Of a DNA stretch of 64,000 nucleotides, positions 32,885-40,275 are shown piece after piece. Source of the stretch: an uncultured Draconibacterium sp. (GTDB lineage Bacteria; Bacteroidota; Bacteroidia; Bacteroidales; Prolixibacteraceae); NCBI RefSeq assembly GCF_963677565.1, contig NZ_OY781981.1, forward strand, positions 4,022,001 through 4,086,000, written 5' to 3'. Every line of letters starts with the position of its first letter. Positions within the stretch are counted from its first letter, which is position 1. A program made the translations under genes and the position numbers. The notes beneath the pieces are model-generated. The model had not been told where the DNA came from. It ran no database searches and saw only the letters and a program-made list of their open reading frames with translations.

Positions 32885-32916
32885 AAAAAAGAAAGACCTA
32901 ATATTAGGTCTTTCTT
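32885..32916 (-). terminator. Perfect 28-bp hairpin with T run in the ferritin leader region
   Basis: AAGAAAGACCTAAT joined to ATTAGGTCTTTCTT (32889-32916) is perfectly symmetrical, and six T follow it on the minus strand. It has the form of an intrinsic terminator but no gene ends there. It is either the end of an unseen leftward small transcript or an attenuator in the ferritin leader. The bases after it (TTGAGGTCTTTTTTC on the minus strand) could pair with the left arm instead. Confidence 0.55.
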
Positions 32917-33143
32917 AACGAATTAAAAATCGAATGTTAAATACAAATGTTAGCGCATGTGCCACATTTTTCTATAATCAATTAGTATTGTGCTAATAAT
33001 TTTGACATAACTTAAAACTGATGACATGATTATCTTTTCTTAATCCAAATAAACTTAGCAAAGTTGCAATTAACAAATACTTTACAAATAGATTCGAACA
33101 CCGAATAATAATATTCGAATAACTTCCAAGATTTAGAATTTTC

Positions 33144-33151
33144 TATCTTTG
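33144..33151 (+). promoter_or_regulatory. -7 box of the CoA-transferase gene
   Basis: TATCTTTG matches TAnnTTTG exactly. Transcription would begin near 33158, giving a leader of about 34 bases. No clear -33 TTG is present at the usual distance, which may mean that an activator is needed. Paired ATTCGAA elements lie just upstream. Confidence 0.55.
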
Positions 33152-33191
33152 CGCACCTGAAATTATTAGCCGATTTTAAATCCGATAAAGC

Positions 33192-34499
33192 ATGAAGAAT
33201 ATAAAATTCATTTCAGCTGCCGATGCAGTAAAAGTTATCAAATCGAACGACCGAGTTCACCTTCACAGTGTGGCTGTTACACCACACCCTCTTATCAACG
33301 CAATGGTTGAAAGAGGAAGAAACAAAGAATTCCGCAACGTACGTGTTCAGCACATCCATACCGAAGGACCTGCTCCATACGCTGATACCGACTTAGAAGG
33401 AATTTTTCAATTAGAATCATTTTTTGTTGGTGGAAACGTAAGAAAACAAACTCAAGCGGGTTATGCCGATTACATTCCTGTTTTTCTTCAGGAAACCCAA
33501 CGATTGATTCGTGAAGGATATTTAAAAGTAAATGTAACCATGATTCAGGTTTGTCCTCCCGATAAACATGGTTATGTATCGTTAGGAACATCTGTTGACG
33601 CCACTTTGGCAGCAATTGAAAATTCTGACACCGTAATTGCTATTGTAAACCCGAACGTACCACGTGCTTTTGGTGATGCAATGGTTCACATAAACGACAT
33701 CGATTTATTTGTTGAAGACGATAGTCCGCTGTATGCTCCAGCTCCGGGTGCAATTAGCGAAATCGATCGTAAAATTGGTCGTTATGTTGCCGAGTTGGTA
33801 GAAGACGGTGCTACTCTGCAAATGGGTATTGGCGCTATTCCAAATGCTGTATTAAGCATGTTGGGCAACCACAAAGACCTTGGTGTTCACTCAGAAATGT
33901 TTGCCGATGGAATTCTTCCTCTGGTAGAAAAAGGAGTAGTTAACGGTCGAAACAAAAAAATCGACAAAGGTAAAATGGTTGCAACTTTCTTAATGGGGTC
34001 TACCGGCCTTTACGATTTTATCGACGACAACCCAGGTGTATTAATGCAAGATGTAAAATATACCAACCGTGTAAGTGTTATTGCTAAAAACCCAAAAGTA
34101 ACAGCAATTAACTCTGCACTTCAAATCGACATTACCGGACAGGTTTGTGCCGACTCTATCGGAACAACTCACTACTCGGGCGTTGGTGGTCAGATCGACT
34201 TTTTGCGTGGTGCATCATTAAGTAAAGGTGGTAAACCAATTATTGCAATACCATCTGTAACTGCTAAAGGTATTAGCAAAATTGCTCCAACATTACTGCT
34301 TGGTGCAGGCGTAGTGAGTACACGTGCTAATATTCACTGGGTAGTTACCGAATACGGTGCAGTAAACTTGTATGGAAGAACAATGCAAGACAGAGCAAAA
34401 CTATTGACATCTATCGCTCACCCTGATCATCAGGAGAGTTTGGACAAAGCAGCGTTTGAACGTTTTGGTCCTCACTTCCATTATGTATGGGATGAATAA
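33192..34499 (+). CDS. Acetyl-CoA hydrolase/transferase family CoA-transferase
   Basis: A family I-like CoA-transferase of the 4-hydroxybutyrate/butyryl/propionyl-CoA type, 435 residues. The N-terminal domain has VCPPDKHGYVSLGTSVD. The second domain has LQMGIGAIPNAV, the catalytic glutamate E235 in GVHSEMFADGI, and the C-terminal GVGGQIDFLRGA. The family moves CoA between acyl-CoA and a carboxylic acid. The next genes make propionyl-CoA, so a likely role is propionyl-CoA:succinate (or acetate) transfer in propionate formation. The substrate is inferred from context only. It has its own promoter and terminator. Confidence 0.9.
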   Translation: MKNIKFISAADAVKVIKSNDRVHLHSVAVTPHPLINAMVERGRNKEFRNVRVQHIHTEGPAPYADTDLEGIFQLESFFVGGNVRKQTQAGYADYIPVFLQETQRLIREGYLKVNVTMIQVCPPDKHGYVSLGTSVDATLAAIENSDTVIAIVNPNVPRAFGDAMVHINDIDLFVEDDSPLYAPAPGAISEIDRKIGRYVAELVEDGATLQMGIGAIPNAVLSMLGNHKDLGVHSEMFADGILPLVEKGVVNGRNKKIDKGKMVATFLMGSTGLYDFIDDNPGVLMQDVKYTNRVSVIAKNPKVTAINSALQIDITGQVCADSIGTTHYSGVGGQIDFLRGASLSKGGKPIIAIPSVTAKGISKIAPTLLLGAGVVSTRANIHWVVTEYGAVNLYGRTMQDRAKLLTSIAHPDHQESLDKAAFERFGPHFHYVWDE

Positions 34500-34517
34500 A
34501 AGACATATGTTTAAAGA

Positions 34518-34541
34518 AGCAGACGGAAGTCTGCTTTTTTT
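34518..34541 (+). terminator. Terminator of the CoA-transferase gene
   Basis: AGCAGAC (34518-34524) and GTCTGCT (34529-34535) around GGAA, followed by seven T. Confidence 0.85.
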
Positions 34542-34657
34542 ATGACTAAAATCACCAACAAAAATTACTAAAACAAGCCAATATTAAGTAATTCTAAATT
34601 CATGATACCAAAAAAACAGGTTTTCTGTTTTTCACGATTTTGAATTGTTAAGAACCA

Positions 34658-34665
34658 TAACTTTG
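34658..34665 (+). promoter_or_regulatory. -7 box for the mce-mmd operon
   Basis: TAACTTTG is a perfect TAnnTTTG. The nearest TTTG upstream (34639-34642) is only 15 bases away, so the -33 element is uncertain. A start near 34672 would leave a leader of about 130 bases. Confidence 0.5.
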
Positions 34666-34800
34666 TTGGAGTTTAAAAAATTGACTATTAATATTTTATA
34701 ACCATTCTAAATAAGCAGAAAGCGAAACGATTCGTATTGGAAAAAACTGTAAGATCCGCTTCAAATTCTGTTTATTTTCAAGAATACAATTATTTACAAG

Positions 34801-35205
34801 ATGAACATTTCACATATAGAACACATCGGTATCGCAGTGAATAGTTTAGAGGAAGCTATTCCATACTACGAAGAGATGCTGGGTCTAAAATGCTATGCCG
34901 TTGAAGAAGTGGCAGACCAAAAAGTAAAAACCGCCTTCTTTCAGGTTGGCGACACTAAAATCGAGTTATTGGAATCAACTAGTCCTGACGGACCAATTGG
35001 TAAATTCCTTGAGAAAAAAGGTCAGGGCGTACACCACCTTGCTTTTGCTGTTGACAATGTAAACGATTCGTTGAATGAGCTAGGAGAAAAAGGCGTTCAG
35101 CTGATCGACAAAACAGCGCGTAAAGGGGCCGAAGGATTAAATATTGGATTCCTTCACCCAAAAGCTACAATGGGGGTATTAACTGAAATTTGCGGAAAAG
35201 AGTAA
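34801..35205 (+). CDS. mce: Methylmalonyl-CoA epimerase
   Basis: Interconverts (R)- and (S)-methylmalonyl-CoA, linking mutase and decarboxylase. The 134-residue sequence is the vicinal-oxygen-chelate fold, with HIEHIGIAVNSLEEA at the N-terminus and the metal ligands expected in HIGIAV, GVHHLAFAVDNV and LTEICG. The length is normal for the family. It is the first gene of a five-gene operon and ends 23 bases before the decarboxylase alpha-subunit gene. The mutase genes (mutA/mutB) are not in the window. Confidence 0.96.
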   Translation: MNISHIEHIGIAVNSLEEAIPYYEEMLGLKCYAVEEVADQKVKTAFFQVGDTKIELLESTSPDGPIGKFLEKKGQGVHHLAFAVDNVNDSLNELGEKGVQLIDKTARKGAEGLNIGFLHPKATMGVLTEICGKE

Positions 35206-35228
35206 AGACACTTATAATAACCGATTTT

Positions 35229-36788
35229 ATGAGCAACCAGGATAAAATTAAAAAGTTAATCGACCTAAGAGCTGAAGCAAAACTGGGTGGTGGATTAAAA
35301 AGAATTGAAGCGCAACACAAAAAAGGCAAATTTACTGCACGCGAACGAATCGAATTGCTTCTTGATGAAGGAAGTTTCGAAGAATTCGACATGTTTGTTA
35401 CACACCGCTGTACAAACTTTGGTTTGGAAAAAACCAAGTTTTTGGGCGATGGCGTAGTTACCGGTCACGGAACAATCGACGGACGTGTAGTTTACGTTTT
35501 CTCACAAGACTTTACCGTTTTCGGAGGATCGTTATCAGAAACCTTTGCACAGAAAATTTGCAAGGTAATGGATATGGCCATGAAAGCCGGAGCACCGGTA
35601 ATTGGTATAAACGACTCGGGTGGTGCACGTATTCAGGAAGGTGTGAACTCGCTGGCCGGTTATGCAGAAATTTTCGAGCGTAACATTTTGGCTTCGGGAG
35701 TTATTCCTCAAATTTCAGCTATTTTCGGACCATGTGCCGGTGGTGCAGTGTACTCTCCTGCCCTAACCGACTTTATCATGATGACCGAGCAAAACTCGTA
35801 CATGTTCGTAACCGGACCAAAAGTTGTTAAAACGGTAACCGGCGAAGACATTTCAGTTGAAGATCTTGGTGGCGGTAAAGTTCACGCATCAAAATCAGGT
35901 GTTGCACAATTCCTTGTTGAAAACGAACAGGAAGGTATTTCAATTTTACGTAAACTGATTAGCTACCTTCCACAAAATAACCTGGAAGATCCGATTGTTA
36001 CTGATAATACAGACCCAATCGATCGTTTAGAAGATGCCTTGAATGAGATCATTCCTGATAATCCGAACCAACCATACGAAGTAAAAGATGTCATTCACAC
36101 CATTGTAGATTATGGCGAGTTCCTTGAAATTCACCGTAACTACGCGAAAAACATCGTTGTTGGTTTTGCTAAATTCGACGGACAGCCTGTAGGGATTGTA
36201 GCCAACCAGCCAAACTATTTAGCCGGTGTTCTTGATATTGACGCATCAGTAAAAGCAGCTCGTTTTGTACGTTTCTGCGACGCATTCAATATTCCAATTA
36301 TCACTCTTGTTGATGTTCCGGGATTCTTGCCAGGTAGTCGTCAGGAATATGGTGGTATTATTACTCACGGTGCAAAACTTATGTTTGCATACGGAGAAGC
36401 AACTGTACCAAAAATTACCATCACATTGCGCAAATCATACGGTGGTGCACACGATGTAATGTCGAGTAAACAATTGCGTGGCGACCTTAACTACGCATGG
36501 CCAACTGCCGAAATTGCGGTGATGGGTGCTGCAGGTGCTGTTGAAGTACTTCACGGAAGAAAATTGCGCGACATTGAAGACGCAGAGGAGCGTGCTAAAT
36601 TTGTTGCCGACCATGAAGAGGAATACAAAGAGAAATTCGCAAATCCATATCAGGCTGCATCTTTTGGCTACATCGACGATGTAATCGAGCCTCGAAATAC
36701 ACGATTCAGAATTATTCGCGGATTACAAAGTCTTGCTACCAAAAAGCTGGTTAATCCACCGAAGAAGCATTCAAATATCCCACTTTAA
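35229..36788 (+). CDS. mmdA: Methylmalonyl-CoA decarboxylase alpha (carboxyltransferase) subunit
   Basis: Transfers the carboxyl group of methylmalonyl-CoA to biotin. The start is set at ATG 35229 (MSNQDKIKKLIDLRAEAKL). The longer TTG-initiated frame overlaps mce and is not needed. The crotonase-fold blocks are INDSGGARIQEGVNSLAGY, SAIFGPCAGGAVYSPALTD and, in the second half, VDVPGFLPGSRQEYGGII and GGAHDVMSS. At 519 residues it matches PccB/MmdA proteins. The adjacent membrane subunits identify it as part of the sodium pump rather than a soluble propionyl-CoA carboxylase. Confidence 0.95.
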   Translation: MSNQDKIKKLIDLRAEAKLGGGLKRIEAQHKKGKFTARERIELLLDEGSFEEFDMFVTHRCTNFGLEKTKFLGDGVVTGHGTIDGRVVYVFSQDFTVFGGSLSETFAQKICKVMDMAMKAGAPVIGINDSGGARIQEGVNSLAGYAEIFERNILASGVIPQISAIFGPCAGGAVYSPALTDFIMMTEQNSYMFVTGPKVVKTVTGEDISVEDLGGGKVHASKSGVAQFLVENEQEGISILRKLISYLPQNNLEDPIVTDNTDPIDRLEDALNEIIPDNPNQPYEVKDVIHTIVDYGEFLEIHRNYAKNIVVGFAKFDGQPVGIVANQPNYLAGVLDIDASVKAARFVRFCDAFNIPIITLVDVPGFLPGSRQEYGGIITHGAKLMFAYGEATVPKITITLRKSYGGAHDVMSSKQLRGDLNYAWPTAEIAVMGAAGAVEVLHGRKLRDIEDAEERAKFVADHEEEYKEKFANPYQAASFGYIDDVIEPRNTRFRIIRGLQSLATKKLVNPPKKHSNIPL

Positions 36789-36802
36789 AAACAGAACAAA
36801 TT

Positions 36803-37174
36803 ATGGAACCATTATCAATTCTATTAGCCAGTTCTGTTCAGTTTGGGTACACGGTTGCAATCGTTGGATTCGGTATTGTTTTTACTGCGCTTACTTGTTT
36901 GGTTATTGTGTTTAGTAATACTCCAAAGTTGATTAACATGAAATTCAACAAGGAGAAGCTGAAAAGAAACAAAACCAAAGGGCAGGCCGAAGTTAAAAAA
37001 GACGAAGATTACATGGAAGGTAACGTAACTGCAGCAATCAGTTTAGCCCTGCACATGTACTTTAACGAACTGCACGACGAAGAGAGTAACATTGTTACCA
37101 TTAAAAAGGTAAGAAAATCTTACTCTCCATGGAGTTCAAAAATTTACAGTGTACAAAACAACTGGCCACGATAA
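36803..37174 (+). CDS. mmdD: Sodium-pump decarboxylase gamma/delta subunit (OadG/MmdD-like)
   Basis: A 123-residue membrane protein. One helix near the N-terminus (VAIVGFGIVFTALTCLVIVF) has the VFxxLxxLVxxM-like pattern of OadG subunits. The cytosolic part is basic, then has AAISLALHMYFNELHDEE, a common C-terminal pattern. It holds the pump complex together. The gene lies 14 bases after mmdA and 35 before the biotin carrier gene. Assignment comes partly from context. Confidence 0.88.
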   Translation: MEPLSILLASSVQFGYTVAIVGFGIVFTALTCLVIVFSNTPKLINMKFNKEKLKRNKTKGQAEVKKDEDYMEGNVTAAISLALHMYFNELHDEESNIVTIKKVRKSYSPWSSKIYSVQNNWPR

Positions 37175-37209
37175 ATAATTCTGAATAGAAAGAGTAAAAA
37201 AAGTAAACG

Positions 37210-37635
37210 ATGAAAAAATATAAATTCACAATACGAGGTAACGATTACGATGTTCATTTAAAAGACATTGAAGACAATGTTGCAGAATTGGACGTAAACG
37301 GAACCATTTACGAGGTTGAGATTCACGGAGAAGTTAAAACATCAAAAACTCCGAAACTAATTAGAAAACCGGTTGAAAAGATGCCTGGAGAAGGTCAGAT
37401 AAAAAAATCAGAATCGACCGGAAAACATAAAGTTACAGCACCACTACCAGGAACAATTTTGAAAATTAATGTAACTGTTGGCGATGTGGTTACCGAAGGC
37501 CAAAACCTGATGGTTATGGAAGCCATGAAAATGGAAAACCAGGTACAAACCACAAAAGCCGGCGAAGTTAAAGCTATTAAAGTTGGTGTGGGCGACAGCG
37601 TGCTTCAGGATGATGTTTTAATTGAAATTGGTTAA
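37210..37635 (+). CDS. mmdC: Biotin carboxyl carrier subunit of the decarboxylase
   Basis: A 141-residue biotinyl protein. The biotin acceptor is K107 in VMEAMKMENQVQTTKAG. The fold continues with VGVGDSVLQDDVLIEIG. The N-terminal half (KYKFTIRGNDYDVHLKDIED) resembles the N-domain of Bacteroidota carrier subunits, followed by a basic linker. It carries CO2 from MmdA to the membrane subunit MmdB. The stop lies just upstream of the mmdB start, with 16 bases between. Confidence 0.95.
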   Translation: MKKYKFTIRGNDYDVHLKDIEDNVAELDVNGTIYEVEIHGEVKTSKTPKLIRKPVEKMPGEGQIKKSESTGKHKVTAPLPGTILKINVTVGDVVTEGQNLMVMEAMKMENQVQTTKAGEVKAIKVGVGDSVLQDDVLIEIG

Positions 37636-37651
37636 TCTATACATTGCTGAC

Positions 37652-39298
37652 ATGAGAAAAATTTTTCAATTATTATTCGTATTGATTTTTCTTGCGCCTT
37701 CAGTATTTGCTGCGGGTCAGCCGGAAAAACTCAGCGATGTAATCACAAACGGGAAATGGGTAAATCATTCCGATGGATATGTTCCTATTCCTACTTATAA
37801 AGAAGGAGAACCTGATCAAAAAGAAAATCCTGGTACAGTTAAGCGTTTCAAAACATTTACTTTTGAAACCGACGGAGGTTTTCTTCTTGACTCGGCAAAA
37901 CAACGCTATTCAGGCCGCTATGAAGTTATTGGCAACGAGGTTGAATTGCATTTCAATTCTGTTCCAATTACTGAGTTACGGACCAACAAGGATCCAAACC
38001 AACAGGGAGGGTATAACATTACATCCCAACAGGTAAAACTTCCTAACCGTGTTCTGAAATTGAATGCGGAAGGGGAATTAACCGGCGATGGATATACTTA
38101 CAAACTATACAGTGGTGCAGTAGCAGGATTGTTCAACTTCTACGAATTTTCGGGATTTGCCAACATTGCATGGGGAAACATTATTATGATGGTTGTGGGA
38201 TTGATTTTTATATACCTCGCAATTCGTTATGATTTTGAGCCGATGCTGCTGATTCCGATCGGATTCGGTATTTTAATCGGTAACATTCCAATGTTCCAGG
38301 TAGCCGACTTTAACCTGAAATTGGGTGTTTACGAACCTGGATCGGTACTGAATATTCTTTACCAGGGTGTGGTTCAGGGATGGTATCCGCCACTTATTTT
38401 CCTTGGTATTGGAGCTATGACCGACTTCTCGTCGTTAATCTCGAATCCGAAACTGATGTTACTTGGTGCTGCTGCACAGATCGGTATTTTCCTTACCTTC
38501 CTTGGAGCGATTTATTTAGGATTTGCCGCACCTGAAGCAGGTGCAATTGGTATTATTGGTGGTGCCGACGGTCCTACTGCGATCTTTATTTCATCGAAAT
38601 TAGCAAACGGTGTTAACGTATTACCCGATGGAACCACGGTGAAAAACCTGATTGGCCCGATTGCCATTGCAGCGTATTCATACATGGCTCTTGTTCCGGT
38701 TATTCAACCACCTGTAATTAAACTAATGACGACAAAAAAAGAACGTCTGATCCGGATGAAACCTCCTCGCGCGGTTTCAAAACTGGAAAAAGTATTGTTC
38801 CCGATTATTGGTTTGATCCTGACAGCATATATCGCTCCATCAGCGTTACCACTTATTGGTATGTTGTTCTTCGGTAACCTGCTGAAAGAATCGGGTGTTA
38901 CAAAACGTTTGGCCAATACGGCTGCTAACCCGTTAATTGACGTAATTACCATTTTACTGGGAATTACAGTGGGTGCATCTACTCAGGCCGACGTGTTCCT
39001 TACTCCTGCGTCTATCAAGATTTTTGCGCTGGGAGCCGGTTCGTTCGTAATTGCAACAGCTGGTGGTGTTGCCGGTGCTAAAATCATGAACTTGTTCCTG
39101 AAAAAAGAGAACAAAATCAATCCAATGATTGGAGCTTCCGGTGTATCAGCCGTTCCCGATAGTGCGAGGGTGGTTCAACACATGGGATTAAAAGAAGATC
39201 CTACCAACCACTTGTTGATGCACGCAATGGCACCAAACGTTTCAGGTGTTATTGGTTCGGCAGTTGCAGCTGGTATTTTGTTGAGCTTCTTAATGTAA
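37652..39298 (+). CDS. mmdB: Na+-translocating decarboxylase beta subunit with N-terminal exported domain
   Basis: The membrane subunit that decarboxylates carboxybiotin and pumps Na+ out. The ATG at 37652 is chosen because it gives a signal peptide (MRKIFQLLFVLIFLAPSVFA). The frame open from 37622 overlaps mmdC. Residues 20-165 form a soluble domain predicted to lie in the periplasm. The canonical OadB/MmdB core starts near residue 170 (FANIAWGNIIMMVVGLIFIY) and has GIIGGADGPTAIFIS, SYMALVPVIQPPVIKLMTT, NPLIDVITILLGITVG and the C-terminal GASGVSAVPDSARV. The core has about 380 residues, which is normal. The 150-residue extension is an unusual addition. It ends the operon. Confidence 0.94.
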   Translation: MRKIFQLLFVLIFLAPSVFAAGQPEKLSDVITNGKWVNHSDGYVPIPTYKEGEPDQKENPGTVKRFKTFTFETDGGFLLDSAKQRYSGRYEVIGNEVELHFNSVPITELRTNKDPNQQGGYNITSQQVKLPNRVLKLNAEGELTGDGYTYKLYSGAVAGLFNFYEFSGFANIAWGNIIMMVVGLIFIYLAIRYDFEPMLLIPIGFGILIGNIPMFQVADFNLKLGVYEPGSVLNILYQGVVQGWYPPLIFLGIGAMTDFSSLISNPKLMLLGAAAQIGIFLTFLGAIYLGFAAPEAGAIGIIGGADGPTAIFISSKLANGVNVLPDGTTVKNLIGPIAIAAYSYMALVPVIQPPVIKLMTTKKERLIRMKPPRAVSKLEKVLFPIIGLILTAYIAPSALPLIGMLFFGNLLKESGVTKRLANTAANPLIDVITILLGITVGASTQADVFLTPASIKIFALGAGSFVIATAGGVAGAKIMNLFLKKENKINPMIGASGVSAVPDSARVVQHMGLKEDPTNHLLMHAMAPNVSGVIGSAVAAGILLSFLM

Positions 39299-39322
39299 GA
39301 AAAATAGCAATCATTATATAGA

Positions 39323-39357
39323 AAAAGGATTTCTTCAAAAGAAATCCTTTTTTTTTG
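39323..39357 (+). terminator. Terminator of the mce-mmd operon
   Basis: AAAAGGATTTCTT (39323-39335) pairs with AAGAAATCCTTTT (39339-39351), loop CAA, followed by a run of T. It stops just short of the convergent YbaK gene. Confidence 0.88.
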
Positions 39358-39360
39358 TGC

Positions 39361-39870
39361 TTATTCCAACGCCCATCTTTCACTTGGATCGCCGGGCATT
39401 GAAACAGTTTTCCACGAAAACTTGAAAACGCGTGGTTCAACTAAACGCTCAAAATCGGCATAACTCATTTTAATCATTTCGGTATGATTGCCTGCATTAA
39501 AAGCAATTTCATCATCCTCGGCCAGGGTTTCTGCCACAAAAACCTCCATATCATAGAGATTACCAAATGGTGGCATCGCTCCTATTTCACAGTCGGGAAA
39601 AAAACGTTGAAATTCGGCTTCTTTCGCCAGGCTGACATGTGCTGATCCAAAGATCTCTTTGAGCAATTCAAAATCTACCTGATACGATGCGGGAAGCACT
39701 GCCATAGCCATTTTCCCTTCTACCTTTACAATTACCGTCTTTGCAAACTCTTTTCCCGAAACATGACTCTTTGCTGCAATTTCCTGAGCTGTAAAAGCAC
39801 TTGAATGTTTTATTACAACATACTTTACCTTGTTTTCATCAAGATAAGTTTTAAGTTTTTTTACTGGCAT
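39361..39870 (-). CDS. YbaK/ProX-type aminoacyl-tRNA deacylase
   Basis: A 169-residue editing protein that removes wrongly charged amino acids from tRNA. The fold begins KTYLDENKVKYVVIKHSSAF, with TAQEIAAKSHVSGKEFAKTV and the lysine that helps catalysis. Later blocks are FFPDCEIGAMPPFGNLYDM and the terminal FNAGNHTEMIKMSYADFERL. The GAMPPFG motif is typical of the INS/YbaK domain. Which aminoacyl-tRNA it edits is not clear. It is transcribed alone and converges on the mmd operon. Confidence 0.9.
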   Translation of the reverse strand: MPVKKLKTYLDENKVKYVVIKHSSAFTAQEIAAKSHVSGKEFAKTVIVKVEGKMAMAVLPASYQVDFELLKEIFGSAHVSLAKEAEFQRFFPDCEIGAMPPFGNLYDMEVFVAETLAEDDEIAFNAGNHTEMIKMSYADFERLVEPRVFKFSWKTVSMPGDPSERWALE

Positions 39871-40275
39871 AACAATTTAAGTTTTACTGTTTTTAAACTG
39901 AATCGTCAAACGAATTCCTTCTTCAGATTAGTTTCTCTACTACATGTTTTTACATTAATCACAAGCACTAGGTTTCGTTTTACCCTCATTTTAAAAGCAC
40001 ATATCTGTAATCCTAACTATAAAACATTTAAAATTAATTGTTTAAATATTGTCCTATTAACTTATCATTTTATATTCCCCCAGTCTTTTAGCTACTTTTA
40101 TAATTTCCTATATTCCAAATAAAATGAGTCAACTATTGTCGGCCTTTTTTCTTGTGCAGGATTCGCATAAATAAAACTATCTTTAAACAATTGATGTCCA
40201 AATTCCTTATTAAAAGGAATTCTTTTCGAAGTAAAAAATCGGATTAAATTTTTACTCAATTAAATGTATCAAAAT
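39871..40275. other. Intergenic region upstream of the serine hydrolase
   Basis: 405 AT-rich bases between divergent genes. The one structured element is an inverted repeat at 40201-40221 (AATTCCTT and AAGGAATT around ATTAA), followed by CTTTT. Rightward frames in the first half have no family character. No confident promoter box. Confidence 0.45.

Larger units (their letters stand above)
32832..33191. other. Divergent intergenic region between ferritin and CoA-transferase genes
   Basis: 360 bases. It contains a 28-base perfect palindrome with a T run on the ferritin strand (32885-32916), paired ATTCGAA elements (33092-33098 and 33113-33119), and the TATCTTTG promoter box of the rightward gene (33144-33151). 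On the minus strand TACTTTTA at about 32859-32866 could be the ferritin -7 box. No coding frame was seen. Confidence 0.55.
34500..34800. other. Intergenic region between CoA-transferase and mce
   Basis: 301 bases holding the CoA-transferase terminator (34518-34541) and the mce operon promoter (34658-34665). Nothing else is apparent. Confidence 0.6.

Noticed and set aside
33088..33105. GTTCGAATC-like T-loop on the minus strand suggesting a tRNA
   Set aside because: The flanking bases cannot form a T-stem or acceptor stem, and no anticodon arm is present.
39805..40122. 105-codon rightward frame between YbaK and the serine hydrolase
   Set aside because: Its first part is antisense to YbaK, and the rest is AT-rich translation dominated by Phe, Leu and Asn without domain character.
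40201..40221. Inverted repeat AATTCCTT/AAGGAATT as a terminator
   Set aside because: AT-rich stem, weak T tract, and no gene ends upstream on that strand. It is kept only as an intergenic note.
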